The translations under genes were made by a program, and so were the position numbers. The notes beneath the pieces are model-generated. The model saw only the letters and a program-made list of their open reading frames with translations. It did no database searches and had not been told where the DNA came from. Below are positions 1-9,371 of a DNA stretch of 44,347 bases, piece after piece. Numbering within the stretch: the first letter of the stretch is position 1; every line of letters starts with the position of its first letter. The stretch covers positions 1-44,347 of the forward strand of contig PNKD01000020.1 in assembly GCA_013822265.1 (NCBI GenBank), given 5' to 3'. Source of the DNA: Leptothrix sp. (in: b-proteobacteria) (GTDB lineage: Bacteria; Pseudomonadota; Gammaproteobacteria; Burkholderiales; Burkholderiaceae_C).

Positions 1-2
1 CG

Positions 3-191
3 ATATGGTTCGTGGTGACATATGTCGTGTCGTTTTTTGCCCGCGACCTGGCCTTCAACTTCGCAGGCTGGCCCTTCAGCTTCTGGATGGGTGCCCAGGG
101 TTCGCTGGTGATCTACGTCGTGATCATCTGGTACTACGCGCACTACATGAACAAGCTCGACATCGAGCACGGCGTGGCCGAGGAGGAATGA
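3..191 (+). CDS. DUF4212 family small subunit of a sodium:solute symporter (3' part only)
   Basis: This is the last 62 codons of a small membrane protein whose start lies outside the window. The visible part has a hydrophobic stretch (WFVVTYVVSFFA), an aromatic FNFAGWPFSFWMGAQGS segment, a second membrane helix (LVIYVVIIWYYAHYM) and an acidic tail. This pattern and its position directly before a VC_2705-type symporter match DUF4212 proteins, thought to be small partner subunits of that transporter. Its TGA stop is one base from the ATG of the symporter, so the two are surely co-transcribed and probably translationally coupled. The GAGGAGG within its last codons probably serves as the ribosome binding site of the next gene. 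Confidence 0.8.
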   Translation: MWFVVTYVVSFFARDLAFNFAGWPFSFWMGAQGSLVIYVVIIWYYAHYMNKLDIEHGVAEEE

Positions 192-192
192 C

Positions 193-2319
193 ATGGCTGG
201 CTTGAGTTTCGAACCCCAATCCGGGGTCTCCAACAAGGAGGCCAACGCGGCCTTCAAGAAGGGCCTGAACAAGGTCTATGGCTGGTACACCGGGGGCTTC
301 ATCGCCTTCGTGCTGGTGCTGGCCGTGGCCGAGCAGATGGGGCTGTCGCGCGGCGCGATCGGCATGATCTTCCTGCTGGCCACCGTGGCGCTGTATGCCG
401 GCATCGGCATCATGAGCCGCACCAGCGACGCCGCCGAGTACTACGTCGCCGGGCGACGCGTGCCGGCGGTCTACAACGGCATGGCCACCGGCGCCGACTG
501 GATGAGCGCGGCGTCGTTCATCGGCATGGCCGGTACGCTGTACCTCACGGGTTACGGCGGCCTGGCCTTCATCATGGGGTGGACCGGCGGCTACTGCCTG
601 GTGGCGCTCTTCCTCGCGCCCTACCTGCGCAAGTTCGGCCAGTTCACCATCCCCGACTTCCTGGGCGCGCGCTACGAGGGCAACCTGCCTCGCTTCGTCG
701 GCATCCTGGCGGCCATCCTGTGCTCGTTCACCTACGTCGTGGCGCAGATCTACGGTGTCGGCCTGATCACCACGCGCCTGTCGGGCCTGGCGTTCGAGAT
801 CGGCATCTTCGTCGGCCTGGGCGGCATCCTGGTGTGCTCGTTCCTGGGCGGCATGCGCGCGGTGACGTGGACGCAGGTCGCGCAGTACATCATCCTGATC
901 ATTGCCTACCTGATCCCGGTGGTGTGGCTGAGCGTGAAGCAGACCGGCGTGCCCATCCCGCAGGCCATCTACGGCTACCAGCTCGAGAAGGTCACGGCCA
1001 AGGAGAAGCAGCTGATCGACGACCCGAAGGAAAAGGAAGTCATCGCGATCTTCAAGAAGCAGTCCGACGACCTGGCCGCCAAGCTCAAGGACGTGCCCGC
1101 CGCTCTGGCCGCCGACCGTGCCGCCGCCGAGCAGAAGGTTGGCGAGCTGAAGGCCGCCAGCGCTGCGGTAGCCGACCTGCAGGCCGCCGAGAAGGCACTG
1201 GCCGCGCTGCCCAAGGACGCTGCCGCGGCCAAGGACGCCTGGACCAAGGCCAAGGCCGCCGCCGATGGGCGCGCCAAGCCGCTGGCCGGCATGCCGCGCC
1301 ACGCCGCGCAGTACGCGGGCGACCCCAACGGCGACGAAAAGGCCAAGAAGACCTTCGAGGAGTCGCGTCGCAACTTCCTGGCGCTGGTGTTCTGCCTGAT
1401 GGTGGGCACGGCCGCGCTGCCGCACATCCTGATGCGCTACTACACCACGCCGTCGGTGAAGGACGCCCGCGCCTCGGTGACCTGGTCGCTGTTCTTCATC
1501 TTCCTGCTCTACTTCACCGCACCGGCCCTGGCGGTGCTGGTCAAGTACGAGATCTTCACCACGCTGGTGGGCACGCCGTTCACCCAGCTGCCTGACTGGA
1601 TCGCGGCATGGAACAAGGTTGATCCGGCGCTGCTGTCGGTGGCCGACGTCAACAAGGACGGCATCTTCCAGCTCGGCGAGATGCGCATCGGTGGCGACAT
1701 CATCGTGCTGGCGACGCCGGCCATCGGCGGCCTGCCGTACGTGGTCTCGGGCATGGTCGCTGCCGGCGGCCTGGCTGCCGCGCTGTCCACCGCCGACGGC
1801 CTGCTGCTGACCATCGCCAACGCGCTGTCGCACGACCTGTACTACAAGATGATCGACCCGAACGCGCCCACCGCGCGCCGCGTGATGATCTCCAAGGTCC
1901 TGCTGCTGGTGGTGGCCCTGGCCGCCGCTGCGGTGGCGGCGCAGAAGCCGGCCGACATCCTGTTCCTGGTGTCAGCGGCGTTCTCGTTTGCCGCGGCGGC
2001 CTTCTTCCCGGCGCTGGTGCTGGGCGTGTTCTGGAAGCGCGCCAACAAGTGGGGCGCGACGCTGGGCATGGTCGCCGGCCTGGGCATCACGTTCTACTAC
2101 ATGGTGACGACGCAGACCTGGCTGCGCGGCATCTTCGGCGTCACGTCGCCGGTGGAACTGTGGTGGGGCATCCTGCCGATCTCGGCCGGCGTCTTCGGCG
2201 TGCCGCTGGGCTTCGCGGTGATCATCATCGTGAGCCTGCTGACCAAGGCCCCCTCGGCCGAGACCCAGGAACTGGTGGAGCACGTGCGCTACCCGAACCT
2301 GAACACGACGCGCGCCTGA
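193..2319 (+). CDS. Sodium:solute symporter, VC_2705 (ActP-like) subfamily
   Basis: This 708-residue integral membrane protein is of the SSS family, probably a Na+-coupled importer of acetate or another short carboxylate; the substrate cannot be read from sequence. The family core begins with a helix near residue 33, followed by YYVAGRRVPAVYNGMATGAD (84-103). A hydrophilic, Ala/Lys/Glu-rich insertion at about residues 262-390 interrupts the membrane helices and looks like a coiled coil. A second loop holds DVNKDGIFQLGE (485-496), which fits an EF-hand calcium loop. The protein is longer than typical ActP proteins (about 550 residues) because of these loops. The start has a strong GAGGAGG site in the preceding gene. 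A clear terminator follows the stop. Confidence 0.9.
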   Translation: MAGLSFEPQSGVSNKEANAAFKKGLNKVYGWYTGGFIAFVLVLAVAEQMGLSRGAIGMIFLLATVALYAGIGIMSRTSDAAEYYVAGRRVPAVYNGMATGADWMSAASFIGMAGTLYLTGYGGLAFIMGWTGGYCLVALFLAPYLRKFGQFTIPDFLGARYEGNLPRFVGILAAILCSFTYVVAQIYGVGLITTRLSGLAFEIGIFVGLGGILVCSFLGGMRAVTWTQVAQYIILIIAYLIPVVWLSVKQTGVPIPQAIYGYQLEKVTAKEKQLIDDPKEKEVIAIFKKQSDDLAAKLKDVPAALAADRAAAEQKVGELKAASAAVADLQAAEKALAALPKDAAAAKDAWTKAKAAADGRAKPLAGMPRHAAQYAGDPNGDEKAKKTFEESRRNFLALVFCLMVGTAALPHILMRYYTTPSVKDARASVTWSLFFIFLLYFTAPALAVLVKYEIFTTLVGTPFTQLPDWIAAWNKVDPALLSVADVNKDGIFQLGEMRIGGDIIVLATPAIGGLPYVVSGMVAAGGLAAALSTADGLLLTIANALSHDLYYKMIDPNAPTARRVMISKVLLLVVALAAAAVAAQKPADILFLVSAAFSFAAAAFFPALVLGVFWKRANKWGATLGMVAGLGITFYYMVTTQTWLRGIFGVTSPVELWWGILPISAGVFGVPLGFAVIIIVSLLTKAPSAETQELVEHVRYPNLNTTRA

Positions 2320-2337
2320 TCCGCCGCGCCTGAGCCG

Positions 2338-2370
2338 AAAGGGCCGCAACCTCCGGGGTGCGGCCCTTTT
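2338..2370 (+). terminator. Rho-independent terminator after the symporter
   Basis: An 8-bp perfect stem, GGGCCGCA (2341-2348) with TGCGGCCC (2359-2366), encloses a 10-nt loop. AAA precedes it and TTTT follows, so it could work in both directions. It lies 21 bases after the symporter stop and separates the transporter operon from the DUF294 gene. Confidence 0.85.
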
Positions 2371-2473
2371 CCATTGCCGCGCCGCGCATGCGGCTTGACG
2401 CGCGTCAGCCGCACCGGCCCCGCCGCCAGCCGTTGCCGTCCTAAGATGCGTGTGGTCTCTGCCCGCACCGCCC

Positions 2474-4363
2474 ATGTCCGTCCAGCCACCGCCGCCGCCC
2501 ACGGCCGCCGCCTCGCCCGCGCTGCCGGCCGATGTGCTGCGGCTGGCGCCGTTCGCACAGATGACGCCGGCACAGCTCGAGCTGTTCAGCGCCTCGTCGC
2601 GCGTCGTCGACTACGAGGCCGGCGAGGTCGTGTTGCAGCCCGGCGACGGGCCGGTCGACCGTCTGCTGCTCGTCTGCAGTGGCCGCATCGTCGGTCGCAA
2701 CGGGCTGGCCGCCAGCAGCGGGCCGTTCGAGTACGAGGCCGGCACGCTGTTCCCGGTCGGCGCGCTGCTCGGGCAGCGTGCGGTCACCGCCACCTACACG
2801 GCCGACGAGGCCACGCGCTGCCTGGCGCTGCCGGCGGCCGCGGCGCAGCGGCTGGCCGAGCAGAGTGCCGCCTTCGCCGACTTCCTGAACCGCCGCGTCA
2901 TGCACTTCCTGACGCTGGCGCAGCGTGCGCTGCAGCAGGGCGCGGGCGCGCACTCGCTGGAGGCACGCCTGGGCAGCCTGCCGCGCAAGAGCGCCGTGGT
3001 CTGCGGTCCCTCGACGCCCTTGGCTCAGGCCCTGGCGGCGATGCACGAACGCAGCGTCGGTTCGGTGCTGGTGCTGAACGAGCGCCAGGCGCCGCTGGGC
3101 ATCCTGACGCGCCACGACATCCTGGGCCGCGTGACGCTGCCGCAGCTGCCGCTGCACACGCCCATCGCCGAGGTCATGAGCCAGCCGCTGGTGAGCCTGA
3201 GCACGCGCCACACGCTGCACGATGCCGCGCTGGCCATGGCCCGCCACGGCGTCCGCCACCTGCCGGTGACCGAAGAAGGCCGCGTCGTCAGCGTCGTCTC
3301 CGAGCGTGACCTGTTTGCACTGCAGCGGCTGTCGCCGGGGCAGTTGAGCACGCAGATCCGCGCCGCTCCCGACATCGAGTCGCTGCGCCACCTGGCCGGC
3401 GAGATCCGAAACCTCGCGCGCAACCTGCTGGGGCAGGGCGTGCAGGCGCGCCAGACCACCGAGCTCATCAGCCACCTCAACGACGTGCTCGCCGAACGCC
3501 TGGTGAACCTGGTCGCGGCGCGGCGCGGCATGGACATGGCCAAGGCCTGCTGGCTGGCCTTCGGCTCAGAGGGCCGCGGCGAGCAGACCGTGGCCACCGA
3601 CCAGGACAACGGCCTCGTCTTCGAGAGCGCCGAGCCCGGCAAGGACCGACCGCGCTGGCTGGCGCTGGCGCTCGAGGTCAACGAGGCGCTCGACCTCTGT
3701 GGCTACCCCTTGTGCAAGGGCCAGGTGATGGCCAGCAACCCCGAGTGCTGCCTGACGCCGGCCGAGTGGCGGGCCCGCTTCGCGCACTGGATCGAGCACG
3801 GCGCCCCCGAAGACCTGCTCAAGGCCAGCATCTACTTCGACCTGCGGCCGCTGTGCGGCCAGCTGGCCCTGGCGCGGCCGCTGCAGACCATGCCGGCACG
3901 CGAGGCCGCGCGCGTGCCACGTTTCCTCAAGCAGCTGGCCGGCAACGTGGGGCGCTACCGCGTGCCGCTGAACTGGCGCGGGGCGATCGAGACGCAGACG
4001 GTGAAGGGCCGCGAGATGCTCGACCTGAAGCTGCACGGCACGGCGATCTTCGTCGACGCGGCGCGGCTGTTCGTGCTGGCGCAGGGGCTGCCGCTGCTGG
4101 GCACGCGCGCGCGCCTGGAGGGGGCGGCGCCAGGCCTGCGCGTGGCCGCGCCCGAGGGGCAGGCCTGGGTCAGCGCCTTCGAGTTCCTGCAGGGGCTGCG
4201 GCTGCGGGCGCAGGTCGACCCCGCCGCAGCCGAACATCAGGCCGGCAATGCCAACCTGATCGAGGTGGCGGCGCTGGACGACATCGAGCGCAGCGTGCTG
4301 AAGGAGTCGCTGCGCGTGGCGCGGCGGCTGCTGCAGCGCATCGAGCTCGACTACGGCGCGTGA
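2474..4363 (+). CDS. cNMP-binding / CBS / DUF294 nucleotidyltransferase-like protein
   Basis: This 629-residue cytoplasmic protein has a cyclic-nucleotide-binding-like domain (about 20-145), a pair of CBS domains (about 170-285), a DUF294 nucleotidyltransferase-like domain with GSEGRGEQT (364-372) and TDQDNG (375-380), and a C-terminal substrate-binding domain. The middle domain resembles GlnD/GlnE-type transferases. Such proteins commonly sit beside VC_2705 symporters and are presumed to regulate them; the reaction is unknown. An in-frame ATG at 2450 exists, but I chose 2474 because the extra residues are not domain-like. Neither start has a convincing Shine-Dalgarno site. Upstream is the symporter terminator, so the gene should have its own promoter in 2371-2473. 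Confidence 0.85.
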   Translation: MSVQPPPPPTAAASPALPADVLRLAPFAQMTPAQLELFSASSRVVDYEAGEVVLQPGDGPVDRLLLVCSGRIVGRNGLAASSGPFEYEAGTLFPVGALLGQRAVTATYTADEATRCLALPAAAAQRLAEQSAAFADFLNRRVMHFLTLAQRALQQGAGAHSLEARLGSLPRKSAVVCGPSTPLAQALAAMHERSVGSVLVLNERQAPLGILTRHDILGRVTLPQLPLHTPIAEVMSQPLVSLSTRHTLHDAALAMARHGVRHLPVTEEGRVVSVVSERDLFALQRLSPGQLSTQIRAAPDIESLRHLAGEIRNLARNLLGQGVQARQTTELISHLNDVLAERLVNLVAARRGMDMAKACWLAFGSEGRGEQTVATDQDNGLVFESAEPGKDRPRWLALALEVNEALDLCGYPLCKGQVMASNPECCLTPAEWRARFAHWIEHGAPEDLLKASIYFDLRPLCGQLALARPLQTMPAREAARVPRFLKQLAGNVGRYRVPLNWRGAIETQTVKGREMLDLKLHGTAIFVDAARLFVLAQGLPLLGTRARLEGAAPGLRVAAPEGQAWVSAFEFLQGLRLRAQVDPAAAEHQAGNANLIEVAALDDIERSVLKESLRVARRLLQRIELDYGA

Positions 4364-4434
4364 AGGCCGGCGCCGGCGCCTGACGCCGCCGCGGCCTCGC
4401 GCCAGCATGGCCGGGCGGCAAGGGGTCGGGGCAC

Positions 4435-4854
4435 ATGGCCATCACGCAGTCGATCAGGCGTCGGGGGTTTCGCAAGTGGTACGAGCGCGAACTGCTCATC
4501 GGCCACAGCCACCTCGTGCTGCTGCTGATGTGCACGCTGGCGCTGCTGGCCGGCATGGAAGCCTTCACGCAGCCCGGCGCCTCGCGGGGCCTGATCGCCC
4601 TGTGCCTGTTCGTAGCCACGGGCGTGGGCGTGTGGGCGCTGCGGCGTTACCTGCAACTGCTGATGCGCGCCGAGATCATCGCCAACCAGGCCGTCTGCCC
4701 CCAGTGCCAGGCCTACGGCCGCTGGGTGCTGGAAGCGACGGCGCCGCAGCCCGGCCCGGCTGAAGAGGTCGACAGTGACGCCCAAGGCGGTGAGCCCGCG
4801 TGCATGAACGTCTGCTGCCGCGCCTGCGGCCGGCGCTGGCTGATCGAGTGGTAG
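4435..4854 (+). CDS. Small two-helix membrane protein with a C-terminal zinc-ribbon-like module
   Basis: I do not recognise a named family. The 139-residue protein has a basic N-terminus (about 1-20), two membrane helices (about 25-45 and 53-70), and a soluble tail with CPQC (88-91 region) and a later CCRACGRRW. Spacing of these cysteine pairs fits a zinc ribbon or rubredoxin-like knuckle. It starts 71 bases after the DUF294 gene on the same strand and may belong to that operon. An anchored Zn-ribbon could bind a partner or sense metal or redox state, but nothing here proves that. Confidence 0.65.
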   Translation: MAITQSIRRRGFRKWYERELLIGHSHLVLLLMCTLALLAGMEAFTQPGASRGLIALCLFVATGVGVWALRRYLQLLMRAEIIANQAVCPQCQAYGRWVLEATAPQPGPAEEVDSDAQGGEPACMNVCCRACGRRWLIEW

Positions 4855-4881
4855 AGCGCGCCGGCAGCGCGATCACCGCCG

Positions 4882-6579
4882 TCAGCGCGGGGTCGCGCCG
4901 TCGATGGCGTCGGCCACCGTGGGCACGATCTGGTCGGCACCCAGCACGGCCTCGAAACCACCGCGGCGCATCAGCGACAGCGGCTGCTCGTTGACGTTGG
5001 CCAGAACCAGCGCGGTGCCCTGGCGCTGCAGCGTGCGGTGCATCTGCTCGAGTGCGTCCAGGCCCGAGCTGTCCATCAGCACCAGGCGCTGCATGTCCAG
5101 CACCACGGCGCGCGTGCCTTCGGGCAGGTCGTCGGGCAGGGCCTCGATCTTGCCGACGGCACCGAAGAACAGCGAGCCGTAGAGGTCGAAGGCGGCCACG
5201 CCCGGCGGCAGCTCGGTGGCATCGGCGGGCCGGTGCGGATCGACGCGGAACAGCGTGCCCATGCGCCAGATGAAAAACACGCAGCTCAGCACCAGGCCGA
5301 CCTGCACGGCCACCGTGAGGTCGAACACGATGGTCAGCGCAAACGAGCCCAGCATCAGCGTGCGGTAGCCGGCCGAAAAGCGGCGCAGGCGCGCGAACTG
5401 GTGGCCTTCGAACATGTTCCAGGCCACGAAGACCAGGATGCCGGCCAGCGCGGCCAGCGGCACCAGCGAGGCCAGCGGCGCGGCTGCCAGCAGGATGGCC
5501 AGCAAGGTGAACGCGTGCACGATGCCCGAGACGGGGCTGAAGGCGCCGGCGCGCACATTGGTGACGGTGCGCGCGATGGTGCCGGTGGCCGGGATGCCGC
5601 CGAAGAACGGTGTCACGACGTTGGCCACGCCCTGGGCCATCAGCTCCTGGTTGGGGTCGTGGCGCTTGAAGTCACCGATGCCGTCGGCCACGCGCGCGCA
5701 CAGCAGGCTTTCGACGGCGCCGAGCAGCGCGATGGTGATGGTGGGGATGATCAGCTGCTGCGCAGAAGACCAGCTCAACGGCGGCAGGTCGAAGCTCGGC
5801 AAGCCGTCTCTCAGCAAGTCGGGCAGATCGCCGAAACGCGAGCCTATGGTTTCCACCGGCAGCTTGAACCACCACGCCGCGGCCGTCAGCGTGACCAGCG
5901 CGACGATGGGTGCCGGCAGGCGCGAGACCATGCGCAGCGGGCGGCAGTCCAGCGCGGCCGGCGGCAGCCGCTTGCCGGGCGAGAACAGCCGCGGCCAGAG
6001 AGCCAGGCCGGCGATGCAGGTCACGCCGATGGCGCAGGCCCAGGGGTTGAAGCTGCCGATGTGGCCGCCCAGGGTTTCGAGCTGCGCGAAGAACTCGCCG
6101 GGCATCTTCACGATGTCCAGGCCCATCAGGTCGCGCAGCTGCGACAGCGCGATGAGCACCGCGATGCCGTTGGTGAAACCGATGACGATGGACACCGGGA
6201 TGTAGCGGATCAGCGCGCCCAGCCTGAACAGCCCCAGCACGAACATCAGCAGGCCGGCCAGCACGGTGGCCATCAGCAGGTTGGTGGGTCCGTAGCGCTC
6301 GACGATACCGAAGACGATGACGATGAAGGCGCCCGCCGGCCCGCCGATCTGCACCTGGCTGCCGCCCAGGGCGCTGATGAGGAAACCCCCGACGATGGCG
6401 GTGATGAGCCCCTGTTCGGGTTTCACGCCCGACGCGATGCCGAAGGCCAGCGCCAGCGGCAGCGCCACGATGCCCACCGTGATGCCGGCGCCCAGGTCGG
6501 CCAGGAAACGCTGCCGGTTGTAGTCCTTCAGCGCATCGAGCAGGCGCGGGCGGAAGGGGTGGAGCGAGAGGGGCTGCAT
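4882..6579 (-). CDS. SulP family anion transporter with STAS domain
   Basis: This 565-residue membrane protein has the SulP fold: an N-terminal transport domain with DLGAGITVGIVALPLALAFG (about 28-47) and the conserved GSQVQIGGPAGAF segment, then a cytoplasmic STAS domain (about 445-555) containing LMDSSGLDAL, the usual regulatory serine region. Family members carry sulfate, bicarbonate or dicarboxylates; the substrate cannot be assigned. The ATG is preceded by GGAG at a good distance. It lies 158 bases downstream of metG on the same strand and is convergent with the small membrane protein gene. Confidence 0.92.
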   Translation of the reverse strand: MQPLSLHPFRPRLLDALKDYNRQRFLADLGAGITVGIVALPLALAFGIASGVKPEQGLITAIVGGFLISALGGSQVQIGGPAGAFIVIVFGIVERYGPTNLLMATVLAGLLMFVLGLFRLGALIRYIPVSIVIGFTNGIAVLIALSQLRDLMGLDIVKMPGEFFAQLETLGGHIGSFNPWACAIGVTCIAGLALWPRLFSPGKRLPPAALDCRPLRMVSRLPAPIVALVTLTAAAWWFKLPVETIGSRFGDLPDLLRDGLPSFDLPPLSWSSAQQLIIPTITIALLGAVESLLCARVADGIGDFKRHDPNQELMAQGVANVVTPFFGGIPATGTIARTVTNVRAGAFSPVSGIVHAFTLLAILLAAAPLASLVPLAALAGILVFVAWNMFEGHQFARLRRFSAGYRTLMLGSFALTIVFDLTVAVQVGLVLSCVFFIWRMGTLFRVDPHRPADATELPPGVAAFDLYGSLFFGAVGKIEALPDDLPEGTRAVVLDMQRLVLMDSSGLDALEQMHRTLQRQGTALVLANVNEQPLSLMRRGGFEAVLGADQIVPTVADAIDGATPR

Positions 6580-6737
6580 GGGGTCTCCGGGGGCTGCGGG
6601 CGGATTCGGGGGCCGTGCGGCACCCCCGGTGGACCGCCGTGCTGCAGCCGCGCGATGAATCGACGCCGACGCGACGGCAGCAGTGCCCTCGTTTCAGAGA
6701 CCAGCCGGGTGCACATGTGGTGGTCGTGCGCCAGGCG

Positions 6738-8780
6738 TCAGCGCACCCGCATGCCCGGCACGGCACCGGGAAAGGGTTCGAGCACGAAGACGCCCGGGTT
6801 GGCCTTCTCGTCGGCATCGCTGGCCGCCAGCACCATGCCTTCGCTGACGCCGAACTTCATCTTGCGCGGCGCCAGGTTGGCCACCATCACCGTCAGCTTG
6901 CCGGTGAGCTGTTCGGGCGCGTAATTCATCGCGATGCCGCTGAAGACGTTGCGCAGGCGGCCTTCGCCGGCGTCGAGCGTCAGGCGCAGCAGCTTGGTGC
7001 TGCCTTCCACCGCCTCGGCCTTGACGATGCGGGCGATGCGCACGTCGACCTTGGCGAAGTCGGCAATACCGATCTCGGGCGCGATCTCTTCGCCGCCGGG
7101 CGGCGGGGCGGCCGGTGCGGGAGGGGGCTCGAACAGCGCGTCGAGCTGCTTGGGGTCGACCCGCTGCATCAGGTGCTTGTACTCGCCGATGCTGTGGTGG
7201 CCCAGCGAGCGCTGCGCGTCGGCCCATTGCATGGCCGGCACCTGCAGAAAGGCCTCGACCTGCGCCGCCAGTGCCGGCAGCGCGGGCTTGAGGTAGATCG
7301 TCAGCACGCGGAAGGCCTCGATGCAGACGCTGCACACGTCGTGCAGCGCGGCGTCCATGCCCGGCTGCTTGGTCAGTTCCCAGGGTTTGTGGCGGTCGAC
7401 GAATTCGTTCACGCGGTCGGCCAGCAGCATCACCTCGCGCAGCGCCTTGCCGAACTCGCGCTCGTCCCAGTGCGCGGCCACGGTGGCGGCATGGGCACGC
7501 AGGCCGTCGAGCAGCACACGGCCCTCGACGCCGAGGTCGGCGCTGAGCCGGCCAGCGAAACGCTTGTGCAGGAAACCCGCGGCGCGGCTGGCGATGTTGA
7601 TGTACTTGCCCACCAGGTCGCTGTTGACGCGGGCGACGAAGTCGTCGGGGTTGAAGTCGAGGTCCTCGACACGCGCGTTCAGCTTGGCGCAGATGTAGTA
7701 GCGCAGCCACTCGGCGTTGAGCCCGAGTTCCAGGTACTTGAGCGGGCTGATGCCGGTGCCGCGGCTCTTGCTCATCTTCTCGCCGCTGACGGTGAGATGG
7801 CCGTGCACGTGGATGCGGTCGGGCACCTTGCGGCCGCTGAACTTCAGCATCGCCGGCCAGAACAGCGTGTGGAAGGTGACGATGTCCTTGCCGATGAAAT
7901 GCACCTGCTCGACGGCCGGGTCGGCGAGGTAGGCGTCCATGTCGACGCCGCGCCTGTCGAACAGGTTCTTCAGCGACGCCAGGTAGCCCACCGGCGCGTC
8001 GAGCCAGACGTAGAAGTACTTGCCCGGCGCGTCGGGGATCTGGATGCCGAAGTAGGGCGCGTCGCGGCTGATGTCCCAGTCGCCCAGGCCGACCTTGCCG
8101 TCTTCGTCGCGCTTGAACCACTCGCGCACCTTGTTGGCCACCTCGGGCTGCAACCGGCCGTCCTGCGTCCAGTTCTCCAGGAACTCGACGCAGCGTGGGT
8201 CGCTGAGCTTGAAGAAGAAGTGCTCGCTGGTGCGCAGGACCGGCGTGGCGCCGGTCAGCGCCGAGACCGGGTTCTTCAGGTCGGTGGGCGCGTAGACGGC
8301 GCCGCAGACCTCGCAGTTGTCGCCGTACTGGTCTTTGGCGCCGCAGTTCGGGCATTCGCCCTTGATGAAGCGGTCGGGCAGGAACATGCCCTTCTCGGGG
8401 TCGAAGAACTGCTCGACCTCGCGCACCTCGATGAGTTCGTTCCTGCGCAGCGCGCGGTAGATGTCCTGCGCCAGCGCGTGGTTCTCGGGCGCGTCGGTGC
8501 TGTGCCAGTTGTCGAAGGCGATGTGGAAGCCGTCGAGGTACTTCTGGCGCCCGGCGGCGATCGTGGCGACGAACTGCTGCGGCGTCTGGCCGGCCTTCTC
8601 GGCGGCGATCATGATGGGTGCGCCATGCGCGTCGTCGGCGCAGACGAAGTGCACCTCGTGCCCCAGCATGCGTTGCAGCCGCACCCAGGTGTCGGCCTGG
8701 ATGTATTCCATCATGTGGCCGACGTGGAAGCCGGCGTTGGCGTACGGCAGGGCGGTGGTGACGAAGAGCTTGCGGGTCAT
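6738..8780 (-). CDS. metG: Methionine-tRNA ligase
   Basis: This 680-residue class I aminoacyl-tRNA synthetase charges tRNA-Met in the cytoplasm. Visible marks are the HIGH-type motif FHVGH (18-22), a zinc knuckle with cysteines at 143, 146, 156 and 159, KMSKS (335-339), an anticodon-binding helical domain, and a C-terminal tRNA-binding (EMAP/Trbp111-like) domain starting near [16 protein letters not shown]. Length and domain order match the long bacterial MetG form. It is divergent from apbC, an arrangement I recall in many Burkholderiales, with a degraded gene in the intervening 591 bases. Confidence 0.98.
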   Translation of the reverse strand: MTRKLFVTTALPYANAGFHVGHMMEYIQADTWVRLQRMLGHEVHFVCADDAHGAPIMIAAEKAGQTPQQFVATIAAGRQKYLDGFHIAFDNWHSTDAPENHALAQDIYRALRRNELIEVREVEQFFDPEKGMFLPDRFIKGECPNCGAKDQYGDNCEVCGAVYAPTDLKNPVSALTGATPVLRTSEHFFFKLSDPRCVEFLENWTQDGRLQPEVANKVREWFKRDEDGKVGLGDWDISRDAPYFGIQIPDAPGKYFYVWLDAPVGYLASLKNLFDRRGVDMDAYLADPAVEQVHFIGKDIVTFHTLFWPAMLKFSGRKVPDRIHVHGHLTVSGEKMSKSRGTGISPLKYLELGLNAEWLRYYICAKLNARVEDLDFNPDDFVARVNSDLVGKYINIASRAAGFLHKRFAGRLSADLGVEGRVLLDGLRAHAATVAAHWDEREFGKALREVMLLADRVNEFVDRHKPWELTKQPGMDAALHDVCSVCIEAFRVLTIYLKPALPALAAQVEAFLQVPAMQWADAQRSLGHHSIGEYKHLMQRVDPKQLDALFEPPPAPAAPPPGGEEIAPEIGIADFAKVDVRIARIVKAEAVEGSTKLLRLTLDAGEGRLRNVFSGIAMNYAPEQLTGKLTVMVANLAPRKMKFGVSEGMVLAASDADEKANPGVFVLEPFPGAVPGMRVR

Positions 8781-8833
8781 CAGGGGATTCTAGGTTTGCG
8801 CGGCACGCCGGGTGGCGGCGGCATGCGCGGCCC

Positions 8834-9202
8834 ATGCGGCCACCGCTCCGACACGCCGGCCCACGCCGCCTCGCCCCATGCCGCCTCAGGGCGTCCGCCT
8901 CTGGCCCGATCGCTCTGGCGCTGACGCTGGGCGCCGCGGGCGACGTCCGAGCAGCGTTTCGGGCAAGAACGCCAGGGCGAGCCCGACGCCATCGCCAGCC
9001 ACATCGCCGGTCTGTTCGAAGGCTGGGCCCGCGCACGCGCATCGAGCTGGCCAACGGGCAGGCGTGGCAGGTGGTGGACGACAACAGCGGTGTGTACAAG
9101 CTGAGGGACGCCAAGGCCGCCGTGCGCCGCGCCGCGCGGGGCGGCTTCGTGATGGACATAGCCGGCGCCAACCGCGTGCCGCGGGTGCGGCGGGTGGGGT
9201 AA
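8834..9202 (+). pseudogene. Frameshifted remnant of a small secreted protein
   Basis: The 591-base gap between metG and apbC holds a broken gene. A signal-peptide-like run (ASGPIALALTLGAAGDVRA) is in frame 2. The next segment, EQRFGQERQGEPDAIASH then IAGLFEGW (about 8949-9024), reads sensibly only in frame 3, where a TGA (8922-8924) blocks extension upstream. The end, RTRIELANGQAWQVV to NRVPRVRRVG (about 9030-9202), is again in frame 2. This pattern fits a small exported proteobacterial protein family with an ANGQ.WQV...NR.PRV.RV ending. Two compensating one-base indels are needed, one before 8949 and one near 9026 in a G/C run. Sequencing error is the main alternative. The remaining 9203-9371 shows only a short ACCCC/GGGGT hairpin near 9253-9268 and the apbC leader. 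Confidence 0.6.
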
Positions 9203-9371
9203 AGCGGGGCCGGGCCGGGCCTTGGCATCGACCCCTGTCCACGTGGATGCCCGACCCCTTGCGGGGTGAGCGCCCTCGGCGCAAGCATCCCTTCTGCCAA
9301 AGCACCCACCCCGCCGCACTTAGACTTGCGGGCCCGACCTTCCTTCCACCGTCCCCGGAGCCCCCGCCACC

